Shown here: positions 17,937 through 27,871 of the stretch, piece by piece | Position numbering within the stretch: the first letter of the stretch is position 1 | How the letters are laid out: every line of letters begins with the position of its first letter | From: Lachancea thermotolerans CBS 6340 | Taxonomy: Eukaryota > Ascomycota > Saccharomycetes > Saccharomycetales > Saccharomycetaceae | Direction: 5' to 3' | DNA length: 64,000 bases | Assembly (NCBI RefSeq): GCF_000142805.1 | Contig: NC_013083.1 | Location: 1,302,001-1,366,000, forward strand | Translations under genes and position numbers: made by a program | Notes under the pieces: generated by a model | Told to the model about the DNA's origin: nothing | Seen by the model: the letters and a program-made list of their open reading frames with translations, nothing else | The model's database searches: none

Positions 17937-19739
17937 ATGCTTCACTTCTTCCTATTCTTCCTGCTCAGACTGGCGTTCGCCCTGGGCTTCGACGCCAGTT
18001 CCAAGTCCAACGTCGCTGTATACTGGGGTCAAGCGTCAGCCGGATCCCAAGAATCCTTAGCTTCGTACTGTCAGTCGGACGACGTTGACATTGTCATCTT
18101 GTCGTTCCTCTACTCGTTCCCTAATCCTCTAGAGCTTGACTTCAGCTCCGCCTGCTCCTCTTCATTTTCCGATGGGCTGCTCCACTGTGAACAAATTGCC
18201 AAAGACATTAAAACATGTCAAGGTCTCGGCAAAAAGGTTCTGCTCTCCATGGGCGGTGCCACTGGCTCCTACGGATTTTCCAGTGACTCCCAAGCGGAGG
18301 AATTTGCTGACACCCTGTGGAACACCTTCGCAGGCGGCTCGGCCGACGAACGCCCATTCGACGACGCCGTAGTTGACGGTTTCGACTTTGACATTGAGAA
18401 CAGCCAGCCCGATGGCTACGCGGCCTTGGCCAAGAAACTAAGACAACACTTCGACTCTGCCTCCAAAGACTATTACCTGTCAGCCGCCCCTCAGTGTTTC
18501 TACCCTGACGCGTCCGTGGGAGACTTGCTGGAAAACGCGAACATTGACTTCGCTTTTGTTCAATTCTACAACAACTACTGTAACGTTGACAAGCAGTTTA
18601 ACTGGGATACCTGGTTGAACTTTGCCCAGAGCATTTCTCCAAACTCCAACATAAAGCTATATTTGGGCCTTCCAGGTTCCTCGACTGCGGCTGGCTCGGG
18701 ATATATTTCGGACTTGAGTTTAATCAAGTCCACAGTTCAGAGCATCAGTGGCTCGAACAACTTTGGTGGTATTATGCTCTGGGACGCCTCCCAGGGTTTC
18801 ACAAATGAGGTTGACGGCGCGACTTATGCTGCACAAATGAAAAAGATTCTATCCGAGGACGTTACATCTGCCTCTTCGAGCTCATCTTCTTCGGTTGCCG
18901 TATTGCTTTCAACTTCTACCAGTTCTACTTCGTCTGCGGCAGCTCCCACATCCTCTTCTGTCAGCTCCCTTTCCTCTGCTACATCTTCCACGTCTCTCAC
19001 ACCTTCTGTCTCAAGCGATACCACATACTCGACCGTTTCTTCTTGGTGGAGCATCCCAACTTCTTCACTAGTTGCGGCATCTCACGTTCACGGTTCTCAG
19101 AGTACCACCAGCGACGTTTCCACTGTTTCGTCGGGTTCAACCACACAAACACCAAGTTCCAAACAATCTTCTGAAATCAGCACCACGCAATCTGCCCCTT
19201 CAACTTCTCAGACTATTTTAAGTGCGTTGATGATTACCTCGAGCCCTAGCTCCTCTGAAAGCCTTTCTTCGATTACTAGTGCTGCTGTCGAAACTTCTGT
19301 TTCTACTTCTTTTTCCAGCACCACATCTCAATCTTCTACCTTATCCACAGTCTACACCTCCAGCGCTGTTCCTACTTCGTCACAGGGTGCGCCAGCGACA
19401 AACTCTAAAAACATTACCACAACTTTGGCACCCACCACCGTACCACCATACGCCCCAAGCACCACACCTTCCGTGCCAAGCAGCTCTGCGACAGGATCCT
19501 GGGCTCACCAAAGGGCTAAAGAACTCAATGCTCAATTTGCTGCAGGACAGTTGAACGGCAAGTCAGATTGCCAGGATGGCGAAATTACTTGCTCGGCTGA
19601 TGGTAAAATCGCTATTTGCAATTACGGTTCTTGGGTTTATACACAGTGTGCCGACGGCACCACATGCTTTGCGTACGACAATAATGACACAGTCTACACA
19701 AGCTGTAACTTTTCATACATGAAGGACAGCTTTGTGTGA
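17937..19739 (+). CDS. CTS1: Secreted endochitinase, GH18 with CBM19
   Basis: Encodes 600 residues (562 in S. cerevisiae) of the chitinase that separates daughter from mother cell after division. The start at 17937 gives a clean signal peptide (MLHFFLFFLLRLAFALG). The family 18 catalytic domain runs to ~310, with SMGGATG near 105 and DGFDFDIE at 147-154, where Glu154 is the catalytic acid. A Ser/Thr-rich, probably heavily O-mannosylated stalk spans ~310-530. The C-terminal chitin-binding module (CBM19) has six cysteines in DCQDGEITC ... CNYG ... QCADGTTCF ... SCNF (~540-590). An in-frame ATG 14 codons upstream would spoil the signal peptide. Orthologue of YLR286C. Confidence 0.97.
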   Translation: MLHFFLFFLLRLAFALGFDASSKSNVAVYWGQASAGSQESLASYCQSDDVDIVILSFLYSFPNPLELDFSSACSSSFSDGLLHCEQIAKDIKTCQGLGKKVLLSMGGATGSYGFSSDSQAEEFADTLWNTFAGGSADERPFDDAVVDGFDFDIENSQPDGYAALAKKLRQHFDSASKDYYLSAAPQCFYPDASVGDLLENANIDFAFVQFYNNYCNVDKQFNWDTWLNFAQSISPNSNIKLYLGLPGSSTAAGSGYISDLSLIKSTVQSISGSNNFGGIMLWDASQGFTNEVDGATYAAQMKKILSEDVTSASSSSSSSVAVLLSTSTSSTSSAAAPTSSSVSSLSSATSSTSLTPSVSSDTTYSTVSSWWSIPTSSLVAASHVHGSQSTTSDVSTVSSGSTTQTPSSKQSSEISTTQSAPSTSQTILSALMITSSPSSSESLSSITSAAVETSVSTSFSSTTSQSSTLSTVYTSSAVPTSSQGAPATNSKNITTTLAPTTVPPYAPSTTPSVPSSSATGSWAHQRAKELNAQFAAGQLNGKSDCQDGEITCSADGKIAICNYGSWVYTQCADGTTCFAYDNNDTVYTSCNFSYMKDSFV

Positions 19740-19862
19740 TGCATCAAGACAGGCACCTTAGCGCCCGATACCCACCCTTGCATACCACGTCATTCCCCAA
19801 GCTGTACGAGAACTTTGTATAATATAATCAGATTAATAAATTACATGAGCTGGCTACGAGCT

Positions 19863-20663
19863 TCAGGCATGTGTCAAGTAGTAGGCATACACGCGAGATC
19901 TTATTTCGCTAGTCTCTTCATCTTCTTCGAACATAGGCTTCCAATTTACCATTTCGATCTTTTCAGGGACCAGCGCAAAGTCCTTTGCAGTCTCAAAAAA
20001 CTGCAAGTCATCATTCAAAAGCCAAGGTCTATGAGGAGAGAATACCACGAGAGCTTTCCCATCCTGCGCAAGCAGGTCTTTGGTTGTTTGTAGAAGTTTG
20101 AGGTGCTCGGTGTGATTGAACACCAGGTCACTTAGAATAACTAGATCAAATTTGGTTGTACCACAAGGTAAATGCGACACAAGTGGCGCATAGTCGTTGC
20201 CCCAAATGTACCCTTCAACCACTACGTTTCTTTCCGAGGCGCCGGCTCCGTCGGAAGGCAGAGCCTCACCATCAAAAACTTCGTGGTCCACGTTGTACTG
20301 TATATTTTGTAAAAGATCTGCATCGGGGTAGTCTGTGACAACGCACTTCTTGGCGCCGATCATCCCAGCCACCACGGACGGCAGAGCGCCTGCCGCACCC
20401 AGTTCTAGTACGCAGCGGTCCTTAACGAGGTCTGGGAACTTGTCCAAATGGTTGGCAGTATAAATGCCTGCGTTCCACAGCAAGTGGCCCCAAAGAGGGG
20501 AGGACCCCACCAGCCTCAATCTTACCTCTTTTTTCTGCGACTTTGACGCTGAGGGAACCTGCTCCCGCACGTACTCTGCAAAATGCGCCTCAGGCTCTGC
20601 CTGAAAGTAGCCCTCAGGCTCCGCAAAAATGTCGCCCTGTATAAAGGACTCAGTGTCAGACAT
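19863..20663 (-). CDS. NNT1: Protein N-terminal/lysine methyltransferase Efm7 (Nnt1)
   Basis: Encodes 266 residues (261 in S. cerevisiae) of the seven-beta-strand SAM-dependent methyltransferase Nnt1, also called Efm7, which methylates the N terminus and adjacent lysine of elongation factor eEF1A. The SAM-binding motif [17 protein letters not shown] lies at ~94-110, followed by [10 protein letters not shown] (motif post I) and [15 protein letters not shown] (motif II, ~183-197). The N-terminal [16 protein letters not shown] block is typical of the family. Convergent with CTS1 as in YLR286C-YLR285W. Confidence 0.95.
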   Translation of the reverse strand: MSDTESFIQGDIFAEPEGYFQAEPEAHFAEYVREQVPSASKSQKKEVRLRLVGSSPLWGHLLWNAGIYTANHLDKFPDLVKDRCVLELGAAGALPSVVAGMIGAKKCVVTDYPDADLLQNIQYNVDHEVFDGEALPSDGAGASERNVVVEGYIWGNDYAPLVSHLPCGTTKFDLVILSDLVFNHTEHLKLLQTTKDLLAQDGKALVVFSPHRPWLLNDDLQFFETAKDFALVPEKIEMVNWKPMFEEDEETSEIRSRVYAYYLTHA

Positions 20664-21692
20664 TGAGCTCGTTCGAAATCAGCTTCAGGTATGGGCCTAA
20701 CTTCTTCCTGCTCGGCAACAAAACTTGTTCAGCGACCGGCGATGAGCTGAGATTTCAAAGATCATCTAGAACGGAGATGGAAGCGCTCGGCCAATTTAGT
20801 GCCAGATCCAGGCGCATTGAGAAGGAGACTTGAAAGAGTGCGAATATCACTATAACGCATTTCCCAGTGCACGCGCTAGACACGAAGCTATTCCACAAGA
20901 AGTGCGTTCAAAGTTTCCCCAATAAGCTCTTCCCATCTTATATTTCCTCAATAACGTGACATGAAGGTCATATTTTGTTCAAAGTGATCCGCACCACTGA
21001 AAGCGTAGACGCGAGACTTCGAGAGAGGGACTCGAGCATCCGCTTCCCCTCTTGCTGTTCGCAGCCTAGCACGGCAGTACCCGCCGTCAAGTACCGGGAA
21101 ACCCCAGGCAACCTGTATCACGTGACAGTCGCCGCTCAGCGGGCGAAGCCACTTAACCGGTGGAAGTCCTCCAAAACCCCGAGTGGTTTCATCGATGACC
21201 AACGAAAGGAGCAGCAGCTGGACACACTGTTGTGGGGCGTATTAAACCGCGCGGTGAAGTTACCTTTATCGTTAAATATGATAAAATGGGTATTAGTGAT
21301 ACTATACGGACTGTTAGGCGCTTAAGGGAAAAGTCACAGGAGAAAGCACCCTTCAAAGCCCTGTTCCACGTCTCTTGCCACCACTTCCACTAACTTGTTT
21401 ATCGTATTCTTTAGAGGCACACGAGCCCATTAGTGTAACATTGTTCTTCGAAACACTGCTGCTCACACTTCTTGGTGAGGTTGGGGTCATGGTCCGGGGT
21501 TGCGGAGTGATGGATGACCATAGCAGCACTTAAAAATATATAAGGAGTAAAGGAAGCCAAAAAGTTACTATAAAATGAGAGTCGTGCCGAGTTGTATGTG
21601 GTCGAGGGCCGGGCAAATAACTTCTTTTCTCGACAGCCCATAAACCGAACACATTTTAGCAGAAACTTGCCTCGCCCCGCTATAGTTCAGCA
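20664..21692. other. Divergent NNT1/ECI1 intergenic, 1.0 kb
   Basis: Promoter interval for NNT1 and ECI1. A CGG-N18-CCG pair (21158-21160 and 21179-21181) has the spacing of an oleate response element but lacks the inner conserved bases. AAATATATAAGG near 21534-21545 is a likely ECI1 TATA element. Two small open frames (20975-21325 plus; 21411-21641 minus) have no recognisable similarity and are not called. Confidence 0.35.
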
Positions 21693-22529
21693 ATGTCGGA
21701 CCTGACGCGTATGAAAAGCTCGAAAATGTCGTACAGGATCGACGGCCTGTTCTTCGTGATAACTTTCACAGACCCGCAGACGTTGAACTCACTGTCCGGC
21801 ACAGACTTCCTCTACCTTGGGCATCTACTAGAAATCGCAGACCGCTGCGAGTCGACCTATTTCACAGTACTACAAAGCACAGGCCGGTTTTTTTCGTCTG
21901 GCGCGGACGTTTCAAATATTGAAAAGGCCCAAGCGGAGGGGAAGGCGCAGCCTTCTGGGATGCTCGGCAAGTGGCTGTCCGAGTTTGTTAGCCGCAACCT
22001 GTTTGTGACGCACACCTTTGCTACGCACTCCAAGGTGCTCGTGTGCTGCCTCAACGGTCCCGCTGTGGGCCTCACCGCCGCCATTGTGATGCTTTGTGAT
22101 ATAGTGTTTTCGATGAACGACAAAGTGTACCTGCTCTTCCCGTTCGCGAACCTGGCGCTTGTCACGGAGGGCGCGCTTTCTGTGACGCTGCCTTTGAAGC
22201 TAGGCTACAACACGGCGAACGATATTCTCATGTTTGCAAAGCCTGTCAAATTTGACAAGCTCATCGAAAGAGTCATAGTGCGCAATTATAACCTTACTGA
22301 CGCCGAGACCTTTAACGCCCAAGTCCTCACGGACCTCCGCGAAATGACATCAGGGCTTTACCCACAAAGTTTCACCGGGATTAAGAAATTGCTCAAGAGG
22401 TCTCTGGACACACAGATGAAGCGTGCAAACGTGGAGGAAGTGAACGATGCTCTCGCCTTCTGGGTTGAAGGGCTGCCCCAGCAGCGGTTTCGTGAAATAG
22501 GCTCCAAAAAGCGCAAACACAAGCTCTGA
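21693..22529 (+). CDS. ECI1: Peroxisomal delta3,delta2-enoyl-CoA isomerase
   Basis: Encodes 278 residues of a crotonase-fold isomerase that shifts cis/trans-3 double bonds to trans-2 in peroxisomal beta-oxidation of unsaturated fatty acids. The oxyanion-hole blocks FFSSGADVSNIEK (~67-79) and LNGPAVGLTAAIVMLCDIVF (~125-144) are present, and Glu159 in LVTEGALS corresponds to the catalytic glutamate of yeast Eci1. The C terminus KHKL reads as a type 1 peroxisomal targeting signal (HKL; S. cerevisiae Eci1 ends HRL). It is the single counterpart of ECI1 (YLR284C) and DCI1 (YOR180C). Confidence 0.95.
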   Translation: MSDLTRMKSSKMSYRIDGLFFVITFTDPQTLNSLSGTDFLYLGHLLEIADRCESTYFTVLQSTGRFFSSGADVSNIEKAQAEGKAQPSGMLGKWLSEFVSRNLFVTHTFATHSKVLVCCLNGPAVGLTAAIVMLCDIVFSMNDKVYLLFPFANLALVTEGALSVTLPLKLGYNTANDILMFAKPVKFDKLIERVIVRNYNLTDAETFNAQVLTDLREMTSGLYPQSFTGIKKLLKRSLDTQMKRANVEEVNDALAFWVEGLPQQRFREIGSKKRKHKL

Positions 22530-22605
22530 GCTTGACTGAATTTCTGCGTTCACCTATGTATATACTTTGAAGCCGCGCTGACACACTGTATACACGTCAA
22601 GCCTT

Positions 22606-23439
22606 TCATTCTTCGACTTCGTTCTCGAGGCCCTCAGGCTGCTGCAAGTCTTCCTCCGGTTCGATAGTGTGAAGAACCACCTCCACTGGTTTTTCATTCT
22701 CTAGCGAGAGTCGTTTCGAAATACTGACACCGCTCATAATGAAGAAGACCAGGCCTAGCACCGCAAAAAGCCCGCTCCTGGTCGTTTGCCATCTCAGGTT
22801 CTCAATTTCGGACTTGATGTCACCGATTATTCGCGTTCCTATCTTGTGGTTGCAGTCCTTTATAGTAAGGTTTATATTTCGGTGGAGCAATGTGTTCTCT
22901 ATCTTGTGGTCGTTGAAGTCTACGCGGGAGTCTTTTTTCAATAAATTGATGAACTGCTCATTGAGCTCGTCGTGTGCAAGGTGTAGTCCTCGGTGCAGTT
23001 GCAGAATCTTGAGATTTTGCTCATTAAGCGCGGCTTCTCTAGAGACCTGTATGGTATATCGTAATTCAGTCTCTGCAGCGTTGAAAAGGTGAGACTGGGT
23101 ATCCAGTTCCGTCCTGCGAAGAAATTTATTGTTGTACTCTGCAAAGAACTCCTCGTTGAGAGTTTGGAGTAGTAATTCGATCGCTGCAGTGCTCTGTTTT
23201 GGAGTGAACCCACTTCGTAGAAGTCTCTCGTAGCACCGCAAAGTATCAATTTGATTCTCAGCGGTAGTAGACTCAAACCCGTTGCCCTCTGATATTAGCT
23301 GTTCTGGTAGCTTCCCTATAAAATTCCCTTGTATATCTTCAACTTCGTTTGTTTTACGCCCTTCAGGCTTGACGCTGCTGTTGAACCGCTTGTAGCTATA
23401 GCGTAATGACCGTCCGAAGGCCCGGCATCTTAGCATCAT
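22606..23439 (-). CDS. Mitochondrial coiled-coil protein, DUF1640 family (YLR283W)
   Basis: Encodes 277 residues matching YLR283W of the DUF1640/FMP32-MCUR1-like family. A basic, Ser/Arg-rich presequence (MMLRCRAFGRSLRYSYKRF) precedes the conserved segment DTLRCYERLLRSGFTPKQSTAAIELLLQTL (~65-95). Long heptad-like helices fill ~100-215, and a single membrane span (GLFAVLGLVFFIMSGVSI) is near 222-240, so it should sit in the inner mitochondrial membrane with a short acidic tail. The function of the yeast protein is not established. Convergent with ECI1. Confidence 0.88.
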   Translation of the reverse strand: MMLRCRAFGRSLRYSYKRFNSSVKPEGRKTNEVEDIQGNFIGKLPEQLISEGNGFESTTAENQIDTLRCYERLLRSGFTPKQSTAAIELLLQTLNEEFFAEYNNKFLRRTELDTQSHLFNAAETELRYTIQVSREAALNEQNLKILQLHRGLHLAHDELNEQFINLLKKDSRVDFNDHKIENTLLHRNINLTIKDCNHKIGTRIIGDIKSEIENLRWQTTRSGLFAVLGLVFFIMSGVSISKRLSLENEKPVEVVLHTIEPEEDLQQPEGLENEVEE

Positions 23440-23780
23440 AGCTTTCGCACGCTTATTTGTCGATACAACACTTGAACAAAGCCAAGCTTTTTGAACAGCT
23501 TTACGCTTTTTTTTATTGCACGAGATTGGAAGGTATTATTTAACTTATTGTCAGAAAGATGCTACTTCAAATCCAAACAAAATCACGAATTAATGTGGCA
23601 GTGAGACCACTCTTCTTCCGCCCGCTGAAGCGTAACACGAGAGACAGGCCACAATTATCAAAGCTTTTTAACGAACTCCGCTGCATCTTAAGACCCTGCC
23701 TCGCGAAACTGGCAAGTTTGATGTTCGAGGAATCCATTAAACTACAACCTTAGATAGCTTTCCAAAGGATCACAGCTGCA
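23440..23780. other. Divergent intergenic YLR283W/RSO55
   Basis: Shared promoter region of two mitochondrial-protein genes. It has AT-rich stretches with poly-T near 23509-23514 and no clear factor site. A short open frame at 23559-23753 shows no similarity. Confidence 0.3.
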
Positions 23781-24248
23781 ATGAAAGCACTGCTGCGCTG
23801 TGGCTTCCATACTATTGCAGCCCGTTCGATTAAGAAGAACAAGTTACCACCGAGGCCCAAGCTCTCTACCCAAATGGAGACAGAACTGGAGGAGAAGTTT
23901 CTCCATGGAGGCAGAGGCCCCGGAGGACAGAAAATCAATAAATGCAACAGCAAGGTTCAGCTAAAACACCTGCCAAGCGGGATTGTCGTGGAGTGCCAGG
24001 AGACCAGATCCAGAGACCAGAACCGGAAGCTTGCTCGTGAAAAGCTTGCTTTACGTATTGCACAGTGGCAAGGCGGGGGTGGGCCCGTAGCGCGGGAGGT
24101 TGCCTTGCATGAATGGGAGCGACAAGGCAAGCGTAGCAAGGAGCGCAAGAGTAAAGATAAGCACGTGAAGCATCAAGAGGTGCGCAGATCTGCCGAGATG
24201 CAAAAATTGCAAGAAGAAGAAGACTTGCTTCGCAGCCTTTTGACGTAA
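23781..24248 (+). CDS. RSO55: Mitochondrial ribosome rescue factor-like protein Rso55
   Basis: Encodes 155 residues (152 in S. cerevisiae YLR281C). It belongs to the codon-independent class I release factor-like proteins related to human C12orf65/MTRFR, which hydrolyse peptidyl-tRNA on stalled mitoribosomes. The catalytic GGQ is at residues 48-50 in GGRGPGGQKINKCNSKVQL, followed by GIVVECQETRSRDQNRKLA. The C terminus is highly basic (KRSKERKSKDKHVKHQE), as expected for a tail that enters the empty mRNA channel. The N terminus is a typical basic presequence. No codon-recognition domain is present, in keeping with the family. Confidence 0.94.
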   Translation: MKALLRCGFHTIAARSIKKNKLPPRPKLSTQMETELEEKFLHGGRGPGGQKINKCNSKVQLKHLPSGIVVECQETRSRDQNRKLAREKLALRIAQWQGGGGPVAREVALHEWERQGKRSKERKSKDKHVKHQEVRRSAEMQKLQEEEDLLRSLLT

Positions 24249-24580
24249 CCTTCAGACGAGTAGTCTCGTAAGCTATATTTCACAAGCCTATCAAAGTCCG
24301 ATATTTTTGACAAATTCCGCCATCATCAGGCGGTTTAACTTTCCTTGTCTTAATTGTAACGGATAGGAAGAAAACATCGAATAATAAGGTTATATGCCTC
24401 AGCTTTTCACAGGGCCTTTGCCGCCCCGATCCTTGAAGGCATTCGGACTTCGTAGACTCTTTAAACGTTGTTTACTCATAGTGTGATTTTATAGTGATAC
24501 ACCAAAAATTTCGAACCGTGTTTGCATATGATTTCTCATCAATTACAATTAACAAAAGTCAGGCTCAGATAGTGAGGCAA
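24249..24580. other. Intergenic RSO55-YLR278C
   Basis: AT-rich upstream region of the zinc-cluster gene. No strong motif is seen. The reading frame of the next gene is open back to 24494, but that extension lacks family similarity. Confidence 0.3.
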
Positions 24581-27500
24581 ATGGGACGCCCCCCAAAGAT
24601 CGTGAGTCAAGAGAACATCGAGCGGTTCCAGCTGGAACTGGAGCTCGCTGGCCAGGATGCTGAGCTCCTTTTGAAGGATAAGAAAGGAAGGTCCCGGTCA
24701 TGCTTGTTATGTCAAAGGCGAAAGAGGCGTTGCGACCATAAGATGCCAAGTTGCACGGCTTGCTTGAAAGCTGCAGTGAAGTGCATACAGCCTGCAAAGT
24801 ATGTGGGTAGGTCTCCGCGCTCAAACACGCCGTCACAGTCTCCACAGCCTCAGGAGCGAGCCCGCTCGCAAACTTATCCGAACAACGAGAAAAATGAGTA
24901 CACAGCATTCCTTGAGAAAAAGCTCAAGTACTTAGAAAAGCTGTTTGAGCTTCCTCCTAATGGAACCCCATTCAAAAACCGGCTATCGAACTACAAGCGG
25001 ATTGCGCATTTGCTCGACGGCCAGAGCAATAATGCTTTAGAACTTCCAGCGCCTACTTACTCTAACTCTGTGCCGCTCCCATCAAGCACTTCCTCGCCTA
25101 TTTTGCCACCTCCCCAAACTGTCAAATTTTTCCCTCTTCAGCCCGATAACCTCTCGGCTGGTAAATCTCCCTTGAGCGCCCATCCTATTGCGTCTCTTGC
25201 TGCTCTTACATCCGACTCCCTCGAGTCAATAGACTTCTCTCAATGCATCTTTGCAAAGTACTGTTTGAAGGACTTTCTCTCCTATGATCCTGCTTTTGAG
25301 TTTGAGGAGCAGTTGTCGCGAGCATTTTTAGACACCTACTTCACAAGGCTACAATTCAAGTACCCGTTGCTCGATGAACAGGAAATCTATAATTTCCACG
25401 ACGACTACATTAACAACAATGTTCACTCATACTCCACCAATGAGTTCCACTTTGCTTGCGGCAGGATGTGGCTCATTTTTAGCATCAGTGCATGTCTGCA
25501 GATGTCGACGGGAAAATACAGAGGATTGCTACCAAACAGATATTTCTCCACAGCTATTCGTCATATCACAAAATGTGGCAGCAACCTAACGTACATTCAG
25601 CAAGTTGAGGTGCTCTCGCTCCTTCTCTTGTACATTATACGCACTGACCGGGACTCTAGTGGACTTTATGAAATCATAAAAGACGTTATGGCGATCTGTA
25701 AAAACAAGTTATTTCTCAACCGATGGAATCAGCATGATATCTTCAGAAATAAAAAGCTTCGCTTGTTTTGGTGTGTTTACTCATTGGAAAGGATGATATG
25801 TGTCGCAGTAGGGAAGCCTTACACAATTTCAGAAGCAGAAATTGATCTTCCTCTGTTTGATAACGTTAGTTTCAACCATAACTCAACTGGCGACCACAAA
25901 CGACAAAAAAAGGACATTCACTTCATTAATCAGTCACTGAAGCTTAGAAGAATAGAGTCTCAATTTGTGGAAAGTTTGCAAATCATACCTCAAACCCCCT
26001 CTAAGGCCAAGGATACTCACAAAACAACTGCAGAGCTGGCGAAACAATTACCACAGGTTCGGAAGTACTTTCGCGATCTGGAAGTTTGGAGAGCTGGCTG
26101 TTCGACTTGTCAAGTTCACAGTTTTGAAAATGAAACTTTGAGACTTTATTATTTCAGATCAGTAAGGCTGCTTATACAGCCATACCTCGAATTGTTAGAA
26201 CCAGAAAACAGATTGTTTCGTGAATGTCAGGCTGCTGCGGGTCAAATTTGCCAGCTATACAAGATCGTGCATCAGAAAACAGTGCACGGCCACTCTACCC
26301 CTGCAGTGCACACGGTCTTCGTAGCTGGTGTGACCCTAATTTACTGTATGTGGTTGACAAGAAACCTTGAAGATGAAAGAAGGAGGAAGTTAGGAGATGT
26401 TTCAAAGCACACTCGGCCCATGGTTAGTGCTAGTTTATTCTCTACAATGGATGATCTTCGGGCGTGCTCGGTTTGCTTATATGTTATGGCAGAAAGGTCG
26501 AAATTTGCCATAGCATTTAGAGACACTTTTGATCAATTAATGAACGCAACAATAGGCAATTTGATCGAGCGGTGCGGGCCCGACTCTTCTGAGCTAATTT
26601 ATGTTAACAGCTTTTCAAGTGACAGCGATCTTAATTACGATATATCAGAGGAGGAACAGAACGAGGCGGCTGGTGGAGGCATCGCCTTAGGTAGTCAAGA
26701 GGGCATGCCCCCCGCAATTAGAAGGACGTTTGGGACAGCTTCTGGTACACAACACGTTAGCATAGGAGGTAGCTCCCAGGTGGATCCTGAGGAACAGAGG
26801 GCGCTGAGAAAGAAACAGGGTGATCTCCAGAAAGCGACAGTACCAAAGAAACTGTCACACCTACTTATCAAGCCCGATGACGAAGACGAAGATGACGACA
26901 TAAACTATGGAGGTCACGAAATGAAGAGGAAAGCAAGCTCTCATGGAAGACATCAATCTGAAAAGGAAAAATACGTTGTAAAAAAATCTGCACGTATTAC
27001 AGAGTCAGACTGGCAGGCGTTTCAACAACAGGCGCTGTTACAGCAACACCACGCTCAGCAAACTTTGCAGGCGTATCTGTCTTCACTCAATAGTAAGGTC
27101 GGTGATCGTAACCAAGAAGTCATGAACGCAGGGAAGCCTTTAGTTGGGCCTGGTGGCCCTAGGATTGGCAAGGAATTGATTGCACCTTTAAACGGTCCTC
27201 ACGAAAAGCCCCAACCTGTTAAAATTGATTTCCATGCCGCAAACTCCCAGACATGGCTAAATCAAAATGGAAACGTCCAAGAGGAGGGAGCTCGAGCGGA
27301 GGGTTCAAGCCGAAACTTACACCCTGGGGCTGCGGCCACAGCGGGTGCACTGAAGCCAATTGGTGTTTTTTCGCCCTCAGATATGGACTACAGTGGGATT
27401 TTATTTAATAACGGTGCCCACACTATGATTAACAACATATCTACATGGACTAATGATTCTGTTGCCGATCTCTTGAATAACGCTCAATTGGATCCAGGCC

Positions 27501-27871
27501 AAGTTGCAGACAGTCATGCTGCCGCTGAAATGAACAACGATGGTAGATTCCAGCCGGCTGATGCACAGTGGAAAGGAGGTAATGCTGCGCCTGGTCCAGG
27601 ACATTCGGACATGTCAATAAACACACAATTACAGCATCAGCAACAAAACCAACCACAGCAGCATCAACTGCAACAAAACCTTCAGCAGCAGCAACAACAA
27701 CTGCAACAAAACCAACCACAGCAGCAACAACTGCAACAAAACCTTCAGCAGCAGCAATTATTGCGGCCTCTTTCCCAGCCTCCTAGAGGTGTACTCCAGT
27801 CAGATTTACTCTTTGGAACGCCAGCCGAAGATTTCTGGACGGCCAATGAAGGTTGCGGATTTTTGGCTTGA
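24581..27871 (+). CDS. Zn2Cys6 binuclear cluster transcription factor (YLR278C)
   Basis: Encodes 1096 residues matching YLR278C (1341 in S. cerevisiae), a nuclear zinc-cluster regulator of uncertain targets. The start at 24581 (MGRPPKIVSQENIERF) is favoured over 24494. The cluster C-X2-C-X6-C-X6-C-X2-C-X6-C is at residues 41-68 and is flanked by arginines (CQRRKRRCDHK). A short coiled-coil dimerisation segment (YTAFLEKKLKYLEKLFEL, ~107-124) follows. The fungal transcription factor middle homology domain spans roughly 230-700. The C-terminal third is disordered, acidic (DDEDEDDD ~770) and ends in a polyglutamine tract (~1020-1065) built from a 63-base tandem duplication. In S. cerevisiae YLR278C also adjoins YSH1. 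Confidence 0.92.
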   Translation: MGRPPKIVSQENIERFQLELELAGQDAELLLKDKKGRSRSCLLCQRRKRRCDHKMPSCTACLKAAVKCIQPAKYVGRSPRSNTPSQSPQPQERARSQTYPNNEKNEYTAFLEKKLKYLEKLFELPPNGTPFKNRLSNYKRIAHLLDGQSNNALELPAPTYSNSVPLPSSTSSPILPPPQTVKFFPLQPDNLSAGKSPLSAHPIASLAALTSDSLESIDFSQCIFAKYCLKDFLSYDPAFEFEEQLSRAFLDTYFTRLQFKYPLLDEQEIYNFHDDYINNNVHSYSTNEFHFACGRMWLIFSISACLQMSTGKYRGLLPNRYFSTAIRHITKCGSNLTYIQQVEVLSLLLLYIIRTDRDSSGLYEIIKDVMAICKNKLFLNRWNQHDIFRNKKLRLFWCVYSLERMICVAVGKPYTISEAEIDLPLFDNVSFNHNSTGDHKRQKKDIHFINQSLKLRRIESQFVESLQIIPQTPSKAKDTHKTTAELAKQLPQVRKYFRDLEVWRAGCSTCQVHSFENETLRLYYFRSVRLLIQPYLELLEPENRLFRECQAAAGQICQLYKIVHQKTVHGHSTPAVHTVFVAGVTLIYCMWLTRNLEDERRRKLGDVSKHTRPMVSASLFSTMDDLRACSVCLYVMAERSKFAIAFRDTFDQLMNATIGNLIERCGPDSSELIYVNSFSSDSDLNYDISEEEQNEAAGGGIALGSQEGMPPAIRRTFGTASGTQHVSIGGSSQVDPEEQRALRKKQGDLQKATVPKKLSHLLIKPDDEDEDDDINYGGHEMKRKASSHGRHQSEKEKYVVKKSARITESDWQAFQQQALLQQHHAQQTLQAYLSSLNSKVGDRNQEVMNAGKPLVGPGGPRIGKELIAPLNGPHEKPQPVKIDFHAANSQTWLNQNGNVQEEGARAEGSSRNLHPGAAATAGALKPIGVFSPSDMDYSGILFNNGAHTMINNISTWTNDSVADLLNNAQLDPGQVADSHAAAEMNNDGRFQPADAQWKGGNAAPGPGHSDMSINTQLQHQQQNQPQQHQLQQNLQQQQQQLQQNQPQQQQLQQNLQQQQLLRPLSQPPRGVLQSDLLFGTPAEDFWTANEGCGFLA
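27641..27763 (+). repeat. 63-bp tandem duplication encoding Gln-rich tract
   Basis: The unit starting at 27641 is repeated from 27704 with only a few differences (63-base period, about two copies). It encodes alternating QQNQPQQ, LQQNLQQQQ motifs near the C terminus of the zinc-cluster protein. Confidence 0.8.

Noticed and set aside
21158-21181. Oleate response element upstream of ECI1
   Set aside because: The CGG-N18-CCG spacing fits but the inner conserved bases are missing and the distance to the gene (about 510 bases) is large; left as a remark only.
20975-21325. 116-codon plus-strand frame between NNT1 and ECI1
   Set aside because: No similarity, overlapped by another open frame on the opposite strand, and in a normal divergent promoter interval.
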